Assembly (NCBI GenBank): GCA_903865745.1
Contig: CAIPKV010000005.1
Coordinates: 1 to 44,983, forward strand
DNA: 44,983 nt
Source of the DNA: an uncultured Verrucomicrobia subdivision 3 bacterium
GTDB lineage: Bacteria > Verrucomicrobiota > Verrucomicrobiia > Limisphaerales > UBA11358
Direction of reading: 5' to 3'
The notes beneath the pieces were generated by a model. The model was not told the origin of the DNA. It was given only the letters and a program-made list of their open reading frames with translations, and did not search any database. The translations under genes were made by a program, and so were the position numbers. Within the stretch, counting starts at the first letter, position 1, and every line of letters begins with the position of its first letter. Below, piece by piece: positions 19,270 through 28,176 of this stretch.

Positions 19270-21096
19270 TTGAAAACCAAAAGGAGCCCAGCCAGTCAGG
19301 GGAGATTACCAGAGATCATTGCTGACCCGACTTTGGCGAATGTGAGTAATTGCCATCGCCGATACAACCGCCTGCTTTTGGTCGTTGCCGGTCTCGGCGG
19401 GCTGCTTTATGGCGTAGATGTGGGTATCATCGCCGGGGCGCTCCCGTATCTGGAGCCCACATCCGGTCTGAACGGCAACCAGCTTTCTGTTATTGTCGCC
19501 GCCGTGCTGCTGGGCAGCGTCATTTCCACACTGTTTGCAGGTGCGCTGGCCGACTGGATGGGCCGCAAGAAACTGATGACCGCAAGCGGCGTTCTTTTCG
19601 TCATCAGCATCCCGATGATTGCGCTGGCGCATGGCTATGGCTCGCTGGTGCTGGGCCGTCTGTTGCAAGGGGTCAGCGCCGGTTTGATTGGCGTGGTCGT
19701 GCCGCTCTATCTCGCAGAATGTCTCGGCGCGGCCCAGCGCGGCAAAGGCACGGGCATTTTCCAGTGGCTGCTCACGCTCGGCATCGTGGTAGCGGCGGTT
19801 ATCGGCTATTATTTCAGCCTCCGGGTGGACACCATGGAAAAACTGCACGATGCCGCAAGGCTGTTTGCCTTCAAGGATGCTGCGTGGCGCTACATTTTCT
19901 GGGTGTCCCTCCCGCCGGGAATTTTGTTTGTCCTCGGCAGCCTTTATGTCGCCGAGTCGGCGCGCTGGCTCTTCCGCAAAGGCAATCCGGAAGCCGCGCG
20001 CGCCGCGCTGCTGCGCTCGCGCACCGGCGAGCAGGCTGAACTCGAATTGAAAGAAATGGCTGATACCATGGCCGCCGAAAAGGTGAAGTCCGCCAACACC
20101 GGCGCGCAAATCAAGGAGTCGCTTTTGAGCCGCCGCTATGTCATTCCGTTTGTGATGGCCTGCGTCATCCTCGCGTGTAATCAGGCCACCGGGGTCAACT
20201 CCATCATTGGCTACAATGCCACCATACTTATCCAGGCTGGCTTGAGCGACGCCAATGCGCATCTCGGCTACGTCATTCTCACGCTCGTCAATTTTCTCGT
20301 GACGATGATTGGCGTGGCGCTGGTGGATAAAAAGGGCCGCAAGTTTCTGCTCTCGATCGGTAGTGCCGGCATCATCGTTTCGCTCATCGCCACCGGCCTA
20401 GTTTTCAACCAGACCGAGAAATATCGCGTGGACGTTAAGGATGACGTGCAGGCGCTGGTCGTTTCTTCCAACCAGACGGCGACGGTTGAATTCAATTCCG
20501 ACACCGCCGCCAAAATGCTTGCCGGCAAAGGCGATTCGCAACCGTCAACGCTCGTCGTGATCTATTCCTATGGCGATTTTCACGCCGCCTCGAGAGTGGT
20601 TCGGTCCGACGATGCCGCCGGGCAGATCGAAATCGACCGCGAAGGTTGCCTGCCGCCCAATAAGGTCGCGGCGTTTTTCCAAAACCCGTTTGCCAATCTG
20701 GAAAAATCCCGCGCCGCGCCGCTGGTGATAGACAACGCGCTTGTCACGCCTGTGCCATCGCAGGGCACTGGCTGGCTTACCGCCGTTTGCATTTTCTGTT
20801 TCATGGCGTTCTTTGCCGCCGGTCCCGGCGTCTGCGTCTGGCTCGCTCTCTCCGAACTCATGCCCACGCGCATCCGCTCCAACGGCATGAGTGTCGCCTT
20901 GTTAATCAACCAAGGCGTCTCCACAACCATCGCGGGGATCTTCCTGCCGACGGTCGGCAAGTATGGCTATGCGACGATGTTCTTCATCTTCGCTGGATGC
21001 ACCGTCGTTTATTTCATCACTGCCGCATTCTTCCTGCCGGAGACGGCAGGCAAAACTCTGGAAGAGATTGCAGAACATTTTGAAAGTCGAAAATAA
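19270..21096 (+). CDS. Sugar-porter family MFS transporter with a large loop insertion
   Basis: 608 residues, longer than the usual ~450-500. Sugar-porter signatures are present: GGLLYGVDVGIIAGAL in TM1, DWMGRKK (~95) in the loop 2-3, GRLLQGVSAG, PLYLAE, NQATGVNS (~304, the QxxGxN substrate motif) and PETAGKTLEEI (~590). A ~115-residue non-membrane stretch (about 381-497) sits between TM9 and TM10, predicted extracytoplasmic. The start is uncertain: TTG at 19270 is used, but GTG near 19342 is also possible and neither has a well-placed Shine-Dalgarno. As first gene of the cluster it probably imports the sugar released by the extracellular enzymes, by proton symport as in the family. Confidence 0.88.
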   Translation: MKTKRSPASQGRLPEIIADPTLANVSNCHRRYNRLLLVVAGLGGLLYGVDVGIIAGALPYLEPTSGLNGNQLSVIVAAVLLGSVISTLFAGALADWMGRKKLMTASGVLFVISIPMIALAHGYGSLVLGRLLQGVSAGLIGVVVPLYLAECLGAAQRGKGTGIFQWLLTLGIVVAAVIGYYFSLRVDTMEKLHDAARLFAFKDAAWRYIFWVSLPPGILFVLGSLYVAESARWLFRKGNPEAARAALLRSRTGEQAELELKEMADTMAAEKVKSANTGAQIKESLLSRRYVIPFVMACVILACNQATGVNSIIGYNATILIQAGLSDANAHLGYVILTLVNFLVTMIGVALVDKKGRKFLLSIGSAGIIVSLIATGLVFNQTEKYRVDVKDDVQALVVSSNQTATVEFNSDTAAKMLAGKGDSQPSTLVVIYSYGDFHAASRVVRSDDAAGQIEIDREGCLPPNKVAAFFQNPFANLEKSRAAPLVIDNALVTPVPSQGTGWLTAVCIFCFMAFFAAGPGVCVWLALSELMPTRIRSNGMSVALLINQGVSTTIAGIFLPTVGKYGYATMFFIFAGCTVVYFITAAFFLPETAGKTLEEIAEHFESRK

Positions 21097-21108
21097 TTTC
21101 GACGTAAC

Positions 21109-22488
21109 ATGACGACCATAATCAAATCGACGATTGCCGCCCCGCTCGACCCCGGCTTTGTGCCAGCGGTGTTGTTCAATCGCAACTATGTTGCCGCTGC
21201 GAAAAAATCCGGCCATGCTGCGCCGCTGGTGATTGGCCTCGAACGCGAATGCGGCCTGATGTCGCGTTATGAAACCGTGGTTCGCCCATCAGCCGATGCG
21301 GAAACGCTTCGCTATGTGGATCGCATCGTAAAATTCCTGCTCTGGGCGCGCGGCGGCTGGAAGCTGCATTTCGGCGGACCGAAAGCCATCGGCCAGCGCA
21401 TCACGAAAATCTATTCAGCACGCGGCGAGCGGAAGTTTGATTGCGAGATGATGGAGAAATCCTACGGCAAGAAATTTCAGGTGGTCCTCACCACCGTCGC
21501 GAAAGTTCCCAAGAACAAGGAACGGCAAGTCGCCGTCGTCGGTCATCTCAAGGGCTACCGCCTCGGCTTCGACCTCGGCGCGAGCGATTACAAAGTCTCC
21601 GCCGTTATCAACGGAGAGGCCGTCTTCACTGAGGAAACGTCGTGGATTCCTACCAAGGCGGCGAATCCCGAATATCATTATCACCACATTTCCGCCGCGC
21701 TGCATCGCGCCGCCACCCATTTACCGCGCGTGGACGCCATCGGCGGCAGTTCGGCGGGCATTATCGTGGACAACGAAATTCGTGTCGCCTCGCTGTTGCG
21801 TTCCATCCCCAAGAAAGATTTTGCCAAGGCAGCAGGTGTGTTCAAGCGCATCCAGCGCGAATGGAACGTGCCGGTCGTGGTGATTAACGACGGCGACGTG
21901 ACCGCGCTTGCGGGCGCGCTCTCGCTGCGGCAGAAGGGAATGCTTGGCATCGCAATGGGATCGAGTGAGGCCGGTGGATTCATGGATCGGCAGGGGCGCA
22001 TCCTCGGCTGGCTGAACGAACTTGCCTTTGCGCCCGTGGATTACAATCCGCAAGCAGTGGCCGACGAATGGTCCGGCGACAGGGGCGTTGGCGCGATGTA
22101 TTTCTCGCAGCAGGCCGTGAACAAATTGCTATCTGCGGCGAAGATCAAGCTGCCGGAAAAGCTGGTCCTGCCGGAGCGACTCAAGGAAGTCCAAGCGCTG
22201 ATGGCCAAAGGCGACGAACGCGCGGCGAAGATTTACGAGACCATCGGCGTTTATCTTGGCTACACCATTCCACATTACGCGGACTTCTATGACTTCAATC
22301 ACCTGTTGATATTGGGGCGTGTTACGACGGGGAAAGGGGGAGACATTGTCATCGCGAAAGCACGCGAAGTGTTGAAGTCGGAGTTTCCGGAAGTGGCGCG
22401 GAAAGTGGCCATTCATGTGCCGGACGAAAAATCCCGTCGCGTCGGTCAGGCGGTGGCGGCGGCAAGCTTGCCTGAACTCAAGAAATAA
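21109..22488 (+). CDS. Divergent ROK/ASKHA-fold protein, putative sugar kinase
   Basis: 459 residues. The ASKHA core starts near residue 145: GFDLGASDYK (phosphate-1 loop), GGSSAGIIVDNE, VVVINDGDVTAL (the ND catalytic-Asp region of ROK proteins) and GIAMGSSEAGGF (phosphate-2 loop). About 145 N-terminal residues precede it and match nothing I recognise. The zinc-binding Cys cluster (CxCGxxGCxE) of canonical ROK kinases is absent; the corresponding stretch has no cysteines. It follows the permease by 12 bases. In context it could phosphorylate the imported sugar (glucosamine would fit NagB downstream) or be a regulator without activity. No DNA-binding HTH was seen, so a kinase is favoured. Confidence 0.72.
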   Translation: MTTIIKSTIAAPLDPGFVPAVLFNRNYVAAAKKSGHAAPLVIGLERECGLMSRYETVVRPSADAETLRYVDRIVKFLLWARGGWKLHFGGPKAIGQRITKIYSARGERKFDCEMMEKSYGKKFQVVLTTVAKVPKNKERQVAVVGHLKGYRLGFDLGASDYKVSAVINGEAVFTEETSWIPTKAANPEYHYHHISAALHRAATHLPRVDAIGGSSAGIIVDNEIRVASLLRSIPKKDFAKAAGVFKRIQREWNVPVVVINDGDVTALAGALSLRQKGMLGIAMGSSEAGGFMDRQGRILGWLNELAFAPVDYNPQAVADEWSGDRGVGAMYFSQQAVNKLLSAAKIKLPEKLVLPERLKEVQALMAKGDERAAKIYETIGVYLGYTIPHYADFYDFNHLLILGRVTTGKGGDIVIAKAREVLKSEFPEVARKVAIHVPDEKSRRVGQAVAAASLPELKK

Positions 22489-22492
22489 GCTT

Positions 22493-23353
22493 ATGGAATT
22501 GCACCACTCAACGGCGGAGATTTTTATTCCCGATGGCAAACCACAAGCTGACGCCCTGAAGCGCATCACGCACCTCGGCATCGGCGCACATCAGGACGAT
22601 CTGGAATTCATGGCCTTCCACGGCATCCGCGAATGTTTTGCGCGCCACGACAAATGGTTCGGCGGTGTCACCTGCACCAATGGCTCCGGCAGTTCCCGCA
22701 CCGGCTCGTATGCCCAGTTCACCGATGAACAGATGATGAAAATCCGGCGGCAGGAACAAAATACTGCCGCCACCATTGGCCAATATGGTGTGATGATTCA
22801 ATTGGACTATCCGAGCCAGGCCATCAAACGCCGGGACGACCGGGATCTGAAAAATGACCTAAGGGTCATCCTGGAAGCAACCCAGCCGGAAGTGGTCTAT
22901 ACACATAATCCGGCGGACAAACACGACACGCATATCGCGGTGGTGGTGGCGGCCTTACAGGCGATGCGTGAGATGATGCCGGCCAAACTTCCCAAGCGGG
23001 TCATCGGCTGTGAAGTCTGGCGTAATCTCGACTGGTTGCCGGACAATGAAAAAGTCGTCATGGATGTGAGCGGGCATGACAACCTGGCGGACGCGTTGAA
23101 CGGGGTGTTTGATTCGCAAATCACCGGGGGCAAGCGTTACGACCTGGCCACTTATGGCCGCCGTTCCGCCAACGCGACCTTCTTCGATTCGCACGCGACG
23201 GACAAAGCCAACCAAGTCATCTTTGGCATCGACCTCACGCCTCTGATCTATGATGACCCGAAACTTGATGTCCGGGACTATGTGTGTGGTTTCATTGACC
23301 GGTTCCAGGCGGATGTGCGCAAAAAATTCGGCGATCGCTTTGGATATCTTTGA
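22493..23353 (+). CDS. PIG-L (LmbE) family deacetylase
   Basis: 286 residues from ATG 22493, four bases after the previous stop. The zinc motif is GAHQDDLE (~31-38, a variant of AHPDDxE with Gln for Pro) and the second metal/active-site motif is HNPADKHDTH (~138-147). Family members remove N-acetyl groups from GlcNAc-containing small molecules and oligosaccharides. Lying directly upstream of nagB with one base between genes, the likely role is conversion of an N-acetylhexosamine to the free amino sugar in the cytoplasm (no signal peptide). That would replace NagA, which is not in the window. Confidence 0.85.
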   Translation: MELHHSTAEIFIPDGKPQADALKRITHLGIGAHQDDLEFMAFHGIRECFARHDKWFGGVTCTNGSGSSRTGSYAQFTDEQMMKIRRQEQNTAATIGQYGVMIQLDYPSQAIKRRDDRDLKNDLRVILEATQPEVVYTHNPADKHDTHIAVVVAALQAMREMMPAKLPKRVIGCEVWRNLDWLPDNEKVVMDVSGHDNLADALNGVFDSQITGGKRYDLATYGRRSANATFFDSHATDKANQVIFGIDLTPLIYDDPKLDVRDYVCGFIDRFQADVRKKFGDRFGYL

Positions 23354-23354
23354 T

Positions 23355-24125
23355 ATGGAAATCATCATCCAACCCACGGCCGAAGCCGCGACCAGCATCG
23401 CGGCCCGTATCATCGCCTGCCTGCTGCGCGAGAAACCAAACGCCGTGCTTGGTTTGGCGACGGGCAGCACGCCACTGCTGCTCTACCGGGAACTGATCGC
23501 AATGAAGCTCGACTGGCGCAAGGTGACGACCTTCAACCTCGACGAGTATGTCGGTTTAGATGCCGCGCATCCGCAGTCCTACCACAGCTTCATGTGGGAA
23601 AACCTGTTTTGGCACGTCAACATTCCTGCAAAGAACGTGAACATTCCCAACGGCATGACTAAAAATATCCCAGCCTGCTGCGAAAGCTACGAGCGGAAGA
23701 TTTTGGCGGTGGGAGGTATTGACCTACAGGTGCTCGGCATCGGCACGGACGGGCATATCGGCTTCAACGAGCAGACATCGTCGCTGGCCTCACGCACGCG
23801 GATCAAGACGCTAACGCCGAGGACACGCAAGGACAACGCACGCTTTTTTGGCAGTGAGGCCAAGGTTCCGCATCATGTCATAACGATGGGCATCGGCACA
23901 ATTCTGGACGCGCGCCACTGTCTGCTGCTGGCATTCGGAAAGCAAAAAGCCCGCGCCATCGCCGAGGCGGTCGAAGGGCCGGTCACCTCCATGAATCCGG
24001 CTTCAGTGCTGCAATTGCATCCAAAAGTGACCGTTTGCCTCGCCGCCGGCGCCGCCTCGAAATTGAAGCTTCGGGATTATTACCGTTGGGTCTTTGACCA
24101 AAAGCCGGACTGGCAAAAAATTTAA
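23355..24125 (+). CDS. nagB: Glucosamine-6-phosphate deaminase
   Basis: 256 residues from ATG 23355, one base after the PIG-L stop. NagB hallmarks are GLATGSTPLLLY (~33), FNLDEYVGL (~66, with the catalytic Asp/Glu region), GIGTDGHIGFNE (~127) and a late SALQLHP-type segment (SVLQLHPKVT). Slightly shorter than the 266-residue E. coli enzyme. It converts glucosamine 6-phosphate to fructose 6-phosphate and ammonia in the cytoplasm. Its position between a deacetylase and a sugar kinase supports amino-sugar catabolism. Confidence 0.93.
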   Translation: MEIIIQPTAEAATSIAARIIACLLREKPNAVLGLATGSTPLLLYRELIAMKLDWRKVTTFNLDEYVGLDAAHPQSYHSFMWENLFWHVNIPAKNVNIPNGMTKNIPACCESYERKILAVGGIDLQVLGIGTDGHIGFNEQTSSLASRTRIKTLTPRTRKDNARFFGSEAKVPHHVITMGIGTILDARHCLLLAFGKQKARAIAEAVEGPVTSMNPASVLQLHPKVTVCLAAGAASKLKLRDYYRWVFDQKPDWQKI

Positions 24126-24126
24126 G

Positions 24127-25212
24127 ATGATGCTGAAACATGATTTCCGCGCGGTGGCCCGCGAATTCCAGATTCACGGTGAATTTCTGGAGGCCGTGCC
24201 GTATGGCAGTGGCCATATTAACGACACCTATTGCGCCGTCTTCGACCAGGGCGGCCCGCGGGTTCGATATATTTTTCAGCGTATCAACTGCCACGTCTTC
24301 CAGCAGCCCTTGGCACTCATGCAAAACATCCGGCGGGTCACGGAGCATCTTGCCGTCAAGGTGGCCTGCGAACCGGATGCCAACCGCCGGGTGCTGACCC
24401 TCGTCCCCGCCCGCTCTGGCGAGGCGTTTTTCCGCGATGCGACAGGTAATATCTGGCGCGTTTACATTTTCATTGAGGGAGCGCGCGGCTACGACGCGGT
24501 GGAGAATCCAGCGCAGGCGTTCGCGGCGGCCAGGGCGTTTGGCCAGTTCCAAAAAATGCTCGCAGATCTGCCTGCACCTTGTTTGAACGACACGATTCCT
24601 GATTTTCATCACACACCGAAACGCTTCGCCGCGCTGGAACGGGCGATTGAAGCCGATCCCGCGAACCGCGCACAGTTGGCGAAACCGGAAATTGAGTTTG
24701 CCCGCCGTCACCAGGCAATTTGTGGCGTGCTGCTTGACGCAAAACTGCCGGAGCGCGTCACCCATAATGACACCAAGTTCAACAATGTGCTGCTCGACGA
24801 CGCGACGGGCGAAGGCATCTGCGTGATTGACCTCGACACGGTGATGCCTGGCCTGGCGCTCTATGATTTCGGCGACATGGTGCGGACTACGACCAGCCCG
24901 GCAAAAGAGGACGAGCGCGATTTGTCGAAGGTGATGATGCAGTTCCCAATGTTTGAGGCGTTGGCGCGCGGCTATTTGAGTTCGGCGGCGGAGTTTCTGG
25001 CCCCGGCGGAGAAAAAATTCCTGCCGTTTTCCGGCAAGCTGATCACGTTTGAAATCGGCATCCGCTTCCTCACTGATTTTCTGGCGGGCGATACTTATTT
25101 TAAAATCCATCGCGCGGGCCACAACCTCGACCGTTGTCGGACGCAGTTCAAGCTCGTCGAGTCCATTGAACGACAGGAAGACCAAATGAACAAACTCGTG
25201 GAGACCATATAA
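24127..25212 (+). CDS. NahK-like N-acetylhexosamine 1-kinase (APH fold)
   Basis: 361 residues from ATG 24127, directly after the nagB stop (tandem ATGs at 24127 and 24130). The aminoglycoside-phosphotransferase fold is shown by GSGHINDTY near residue 23 (phosphate loop), THNDTKFNNVLL (~211, catalytic loop) and CVIDLDTVMPGL (~233, Mg-binding Asp). The NDTK.NN and IDLDTVMPG strings are those of Bifidobacterium NahK, which phosphorylates GlcNAc or GalNAc at C1 in galacto-N-biose/lacto-N-biose use. The adjacent epimerase fits that scheme, but no GNB/LNB phosphorylase or uridylyltransferase is nearby. The long minus-strand frame here is a shadow. Confidence 0.82.
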   Translation: MMLKHDFRAVAREFQIHGEFLEAVPYGSGHINDTYCAVFDQGGPRVRYIFQRINCHVFQQPLALMQNIRRVTEHLAVKVACEPDANRRVLTLVPARSGEAFFRDATGNIWRVYIFIEGARGYDAVENPAQAFAAARAFGQFQKMLADLPAPCLNDTIPDFHHTPKRFAALERAIEADPANRAQLAKPEIEFARRHQAICGVLLDAKLPERVTHNDTKFNNVLLDDATGEGICVIDLDTVMPGLALYDFGDMVRTTTSPAKEDERDLSKVMMQFPMFEALARGYLSSAAEFLAPAEKKFLPFSGKLITFEIGIRFLTDFLAGDTYFKIHRAGHNLDRCRTQFKLVESIERQEDQMNKLVETI

Positions 25213-25213
25213 A

Positions 25214-26137
25214 ATGAAAATTCTAATCACGGGCGGCGCGGGATTCATTGGCAGTCACCTCGTCGAGCATTTTCAAGGCAGGGCTGAGGTGCGTGTGCTG
25301 GATAATCTGCGTTCCGGTTTCAGACACAACCTCGTGGCATTTCAGCACGAGTTTATGGAGGCTTCCATCCTGGACCGCGAAGCTGTGCGCAAGGCCGTGC
25401 AAGGCGTGGATTACGTCTTTCATCTCGCGGCGATGACCAGTGTGCCGGAATCCATGGCCAAGCCGGTCGAGTGCAACGAGCTCAACACCACCGGCACGCT
25501 CATCGTGTTGGAGGAGGCGGCCAGGGCCGGCGTCAAGAAACTCGTTTTGAGCAGTTCGGCGGCCATCTACGGCGACAACCCGGTCGTGCCGAAAGTCGAG
25601 ACCATGTTGCCCGAACCGAAAAGTCCCTATGCCATTACTAAACTCGACGGGGAGCATTACTGCAGGATATTCGCGGAAGCAGGCCGGTTGCAGACCGCCT
25701 GTCTGCGTTACTTCAACGTCTTCGGTCCGCGCCAGGACCCGAAGAGCCAGTATGCCGCTGCCGTGCCCATCTTCATTGATCGTGCGGTCAAGGGTCTGCC
25801 CATCACCATTTACGGCGATGGCGAGCAGACGCGGGATTTTATCTTTGTGAAAGACATCGTCGCCGCCAATGCCTTCTTCGCCACGCAATCCAAAGCCACG
25901 GGTATTTTCAACGTGGCTTGCGGGGAAAAAATCACGATCAAGGAGTTAGCGCAAAAGATTTGCGCGCTGACCGGCTCGAAGTCGGAAATTAAGCACGCGC
26001 CGGAGCGGGCGGGTGATGTGAAGCATTCGTTGGCTGCGATTGACAAACTGCGCGCGGCCGGCTTCGCGCCGGCGAGCAATTTTTCCGACGGCCTGGCGGC
26101 GACGATCCGGTTTTTTCAAGGCTGGAACAAAAACTGA
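25214..26137 (+). CDS. NAD-dependent sugar-nucleotide epimerase/dehydratase (GalE-like)
   Basis: 307 residues, one base after the kinase stop. Extended SDR: the NAD-binding GGAGFIGSH is at residues 8-16, DNLRSGF follows the second strand, LSSSAAIYG supplies the catalytic Ser/Thr and YAITK (~139-143) the Tyr/Lys pair. RYFNVFGPRQ and a conserved YGDGEQTRDFI segment match UDP-glucose/UDP-N-acetylglucosamine 4-epimerases. Probable role: interconverting gluco- and galacto-configured UDP sugars for the NahK branch. Specificity for acetylated or plain sugars cannot be told. Confidence 0.88.
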   Translation: MKILITGGAGFIGSHLVEHFQGRAEVRVLDNLRSGFRHNLVAFQHEFMEASILDREAVRKAVQGVDYVFHLAAMTSVPESMAKPVECNELNTTGTLIVLEEAARAGVKKLVLSSSAAIYGDNPVVPKVETMLPEPKSPYAITKLDGEHYCRIFAEAGRLQTACLRYFNVFGPRQDPKSQYAAAVPIFIDRAVKGLPITIYGDGEQTRDFIFVKDIVAANAFFATQSKATGIFNVACGEKITIKELAQKICALTGSKSEIKHAPERAGDVKHSLAAIDKLRAAGFAPASNFSDGLAATIRFFQGWNKN

Positions 26138-26178
26138 CACGACAATTTCAAAACCAGAATCGAACAAAAAATTACTTT

Positions 26179-28152
26179 ATGAAACCGATCAAAAAAATGG
26201 GCGGAATCGCGGCACTTTGGGGCGCGGTGATTTTGACGACGGCACCGCTGCGCGCGGCGGAATACACCTTGGACAACGACCAGGTGGTGCTCACCTGCGT
26301 CACAAAAAGCGGACAGCTTTTGCCCGGTGTGCTGCGCGACAAGAAGACTGGCGGGATGGTGAAGCTGGGCGGCGATCTTTTCAGCCTGGTGTTGACGAAC
26401 GGCGACTATTTGAACGCCGGTGATTTCAAGCTCGTCGGCAAGCCGCACGTTGAGCCGTTGCCGGTGAATCCCGGCGCGGCGCGGCAGGCGGAGCAATTGC
26501 CGGGAAAAGAATTGGTCGCGGATTTGAAAAGTGCGGATGGTAATCTGACGCTGTGTTGGCGTGCGATTTTGCGCGATGGCTCGCGGTATCTGCGGCAGGA
26601 ATTCACGTTCCGAGCCGGAAATGCGGAAGTGCCGTTGACCGGAATTTTGCTGCTGGAATTGAACCTGCCCGGCGCACATCCCACGGGCACGGTGGACGGT
26701 TCGCCGGTGGCCACCGACACCATGTTCTTTGGCGTGGAACATCCCCTTTCCATCAACCGGGGCGAGATGGGCTATGTGCGCTGCTTCCTGCCGCGCGGGA
26801 CGTCGTTGCTGCCGGGCGAGAGTTTCACCTGTTCATCTGTCATCGGCTTTGTGACGAAAGGCCAGTTGCGTCGCGATTTTCTGGCTTACCTTGAACGCGA
26901 GCGCGCCCATCCGTATCGTCCATTTTTGCATTACAACTCGTGGTATGACATCGGTTACTTCAGCAAGTATGACGAGGCGGCAGCGCTGAACGTCGTCAAT
27001 ACTTTCGGCGAGGAGCTCACGGTGAAGCGCGGCGTGAAGTTGGATTCGTTTTTGTTCGACGACGGCTGGGACGATCCGGCGACGCTGTGGCGGTTTGATA
27101 AAACAAATTTCCCGAATGGCTTCGCACCAATTCAGGCGGCGGCGGCGAAATACGGCGCGGCACCGGGCATCTGGCTCTCGCCGTGGGGCGGTTACGGCCA
27201 TCCGCATGAATTGCGCATCAAGTTCGGCAAGGCGCAGGGCTTCGAGACGCGCGAAAACAATTTCACGCTGGCCGGGCCGAAATACTACGAGCGTTTTCGC
27301 GGGTTGTGCGTGGACGTGGTGAAAAAATACGGCATCAACCAGTTCAAGTTCGACGGCATCGGCCAGAACACCGGCATGGGCGGCGGCGGCGCGCAACGTG
27401 ATTTTGACGCGATGCTCAAGCTGATCGGCGAGCTACGTTCGCTCAAGCCGGACATTTACATAAACCAAACCACGGGAACGTGGCCATCGCCTTTCTGGCT
27501 GTTGTATGCGGATTCGATCTGGCGCGGCGGCGAGGATCACTCATTCATGCTTGGCGACGCGCCGGAGCGCGAGCGGTGGATTTCCTACAAGGACAACGAT
27601 GTTTATGACGAGGTGGTCAGCCGGAGCGATTTGTATCCGCTGAATTCGCTGATGCTGCACGGCATTATTTACGCCAAGTCGGCGCACGGACTGAACTACG
27701 ACACCAACAACATCCTCAAGTCGGAGATCCGCGCCATGTTCGGCAACGGCACACAGTTGCAGGAAATGTATATCACTCCGGCGTTGCTCACGCCGCAGAA
27801 CTGGGATGATCTCGCCGAAGCGGCGAAGTGGTCGCGCGCCAATGCGGACACGCTGGTGGACACGCATTGGATCGGCGGTTCGCCGGAAGACCGGTCGGTT
27901 TATGGCTGGGCCTCGTGGTCTGCAAAAAAAGGGATTTTAACTTTGCGCAATCCGCTGGCGCACACGGCGGAAATCAAAATTGATCCGGCAAAAGTTTTTG
28001 AATTGCCGGACGGCGCGGCGAAAAATTATGTCGTCGTCAATCCCTTCAAGGATCAAATTGTGGATATGACGGAATTGCGCGCAGGAGAAAAAACCGTTTT
28101 CAAACTCAATCCGTTCGAAGTGCTGGTTATCGAAGCCTTGCCCGAGAAATGA
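26179..28152 (+). CDS. Secreted clan GH-D glycosidase (GH36-like alpha-galactosidase or alpha-N-acetylgalactosaminidase)
   Basis: 657 residues with a signal peptide (MKPIKKMGGI, hydrophobic stretch, cleavage near RAAE). An N-terminal beta-sandwich (~30-240) precedes a TIM barrel with HYNSWYDIG (~254), FLFDDGWDD (~290), GIWLSPWGGYG and NQFKFDGIG, where Asp392 is in the position of the GH-D nucleophile. DSIWRGGEDHSF carries the candidate acid/base region (~444-455), and a C-terminal beta domain closes the protein. Family knowledge: GH27/36 enzymes release alpha-linked galactose or GalNAc. The neighbouring HexNAc genes make GalNAc plausible, but this is inference. It comes 41 bases after the epimerase and lacks a clear Shine-Dalgarno. 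Confidence 0.75.
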   Translation: MKPIKKMGGIAALWGAVILTTAPLRAAEYTLDNDQVVLTCVTKSGQLLPGVLRDKKTGGMVKLGGDLFSLVLTNGDYLNAGDFKLVGKPHVEPLPVNPGAARQAEQLPGKELVADLKSADGNLTLCWRAILRDGSRYLRQEFTFRAGNAEVPLTGILLLELNLPGAHPTGTVDGSPVATDTMFFGVEHPLSINRGEMGYVRCFLPRGTSLLPGESFTCSSVIGFVTKGQLRRDFLAYLERERAHPYRPFLHYNSWYDIGYFSKYDEAAALNVVNTFGEELTVKRGVKLDSFLFDDGWDDPATLWRFDKTNFPNGFAPIQAAAAKYGAAPGIWLSPWGGYGHPHELRIKFGKAQGFETRENNFTLAGPKYYERFRGLCVDVVKKYGINQFKFDGIGQNTGMGGGGAQRDFDAMLKLIGELRSLKPDIYINQTTGTWPSPFWLLYADSIWRGGEDHSFMLGDAPERERWISYKDNDVYDEVVSRSDLYPLNSLMLHGIIYAKSAHGLNYDTNNILKSEIRAMFGNGTQLQEMYITPALLTPQNWDDLAEAAKWSRANADTLVDTHWIGGSPEDRSVYGWASWSAKKGILTLRNPLAHTAEIKIDPAKVFELPDGAAKNYVVVNPFKDQIVDMTELRAGEKTVFKLNPFEVLVIEALPEK

Positions 28153-28176
28153 CCCCAAAAGCCTAGCTGACAAACC

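Noticed and set aside
23983-25248. Long minus-strand open frame of 421 codons opposite the NahK-like gene
   Set aside because: The plus strand carries a clear kinase with all motifs in a tightly spaced operon; the opposite frame has no recognisable domain and is a GC-rich shadow.
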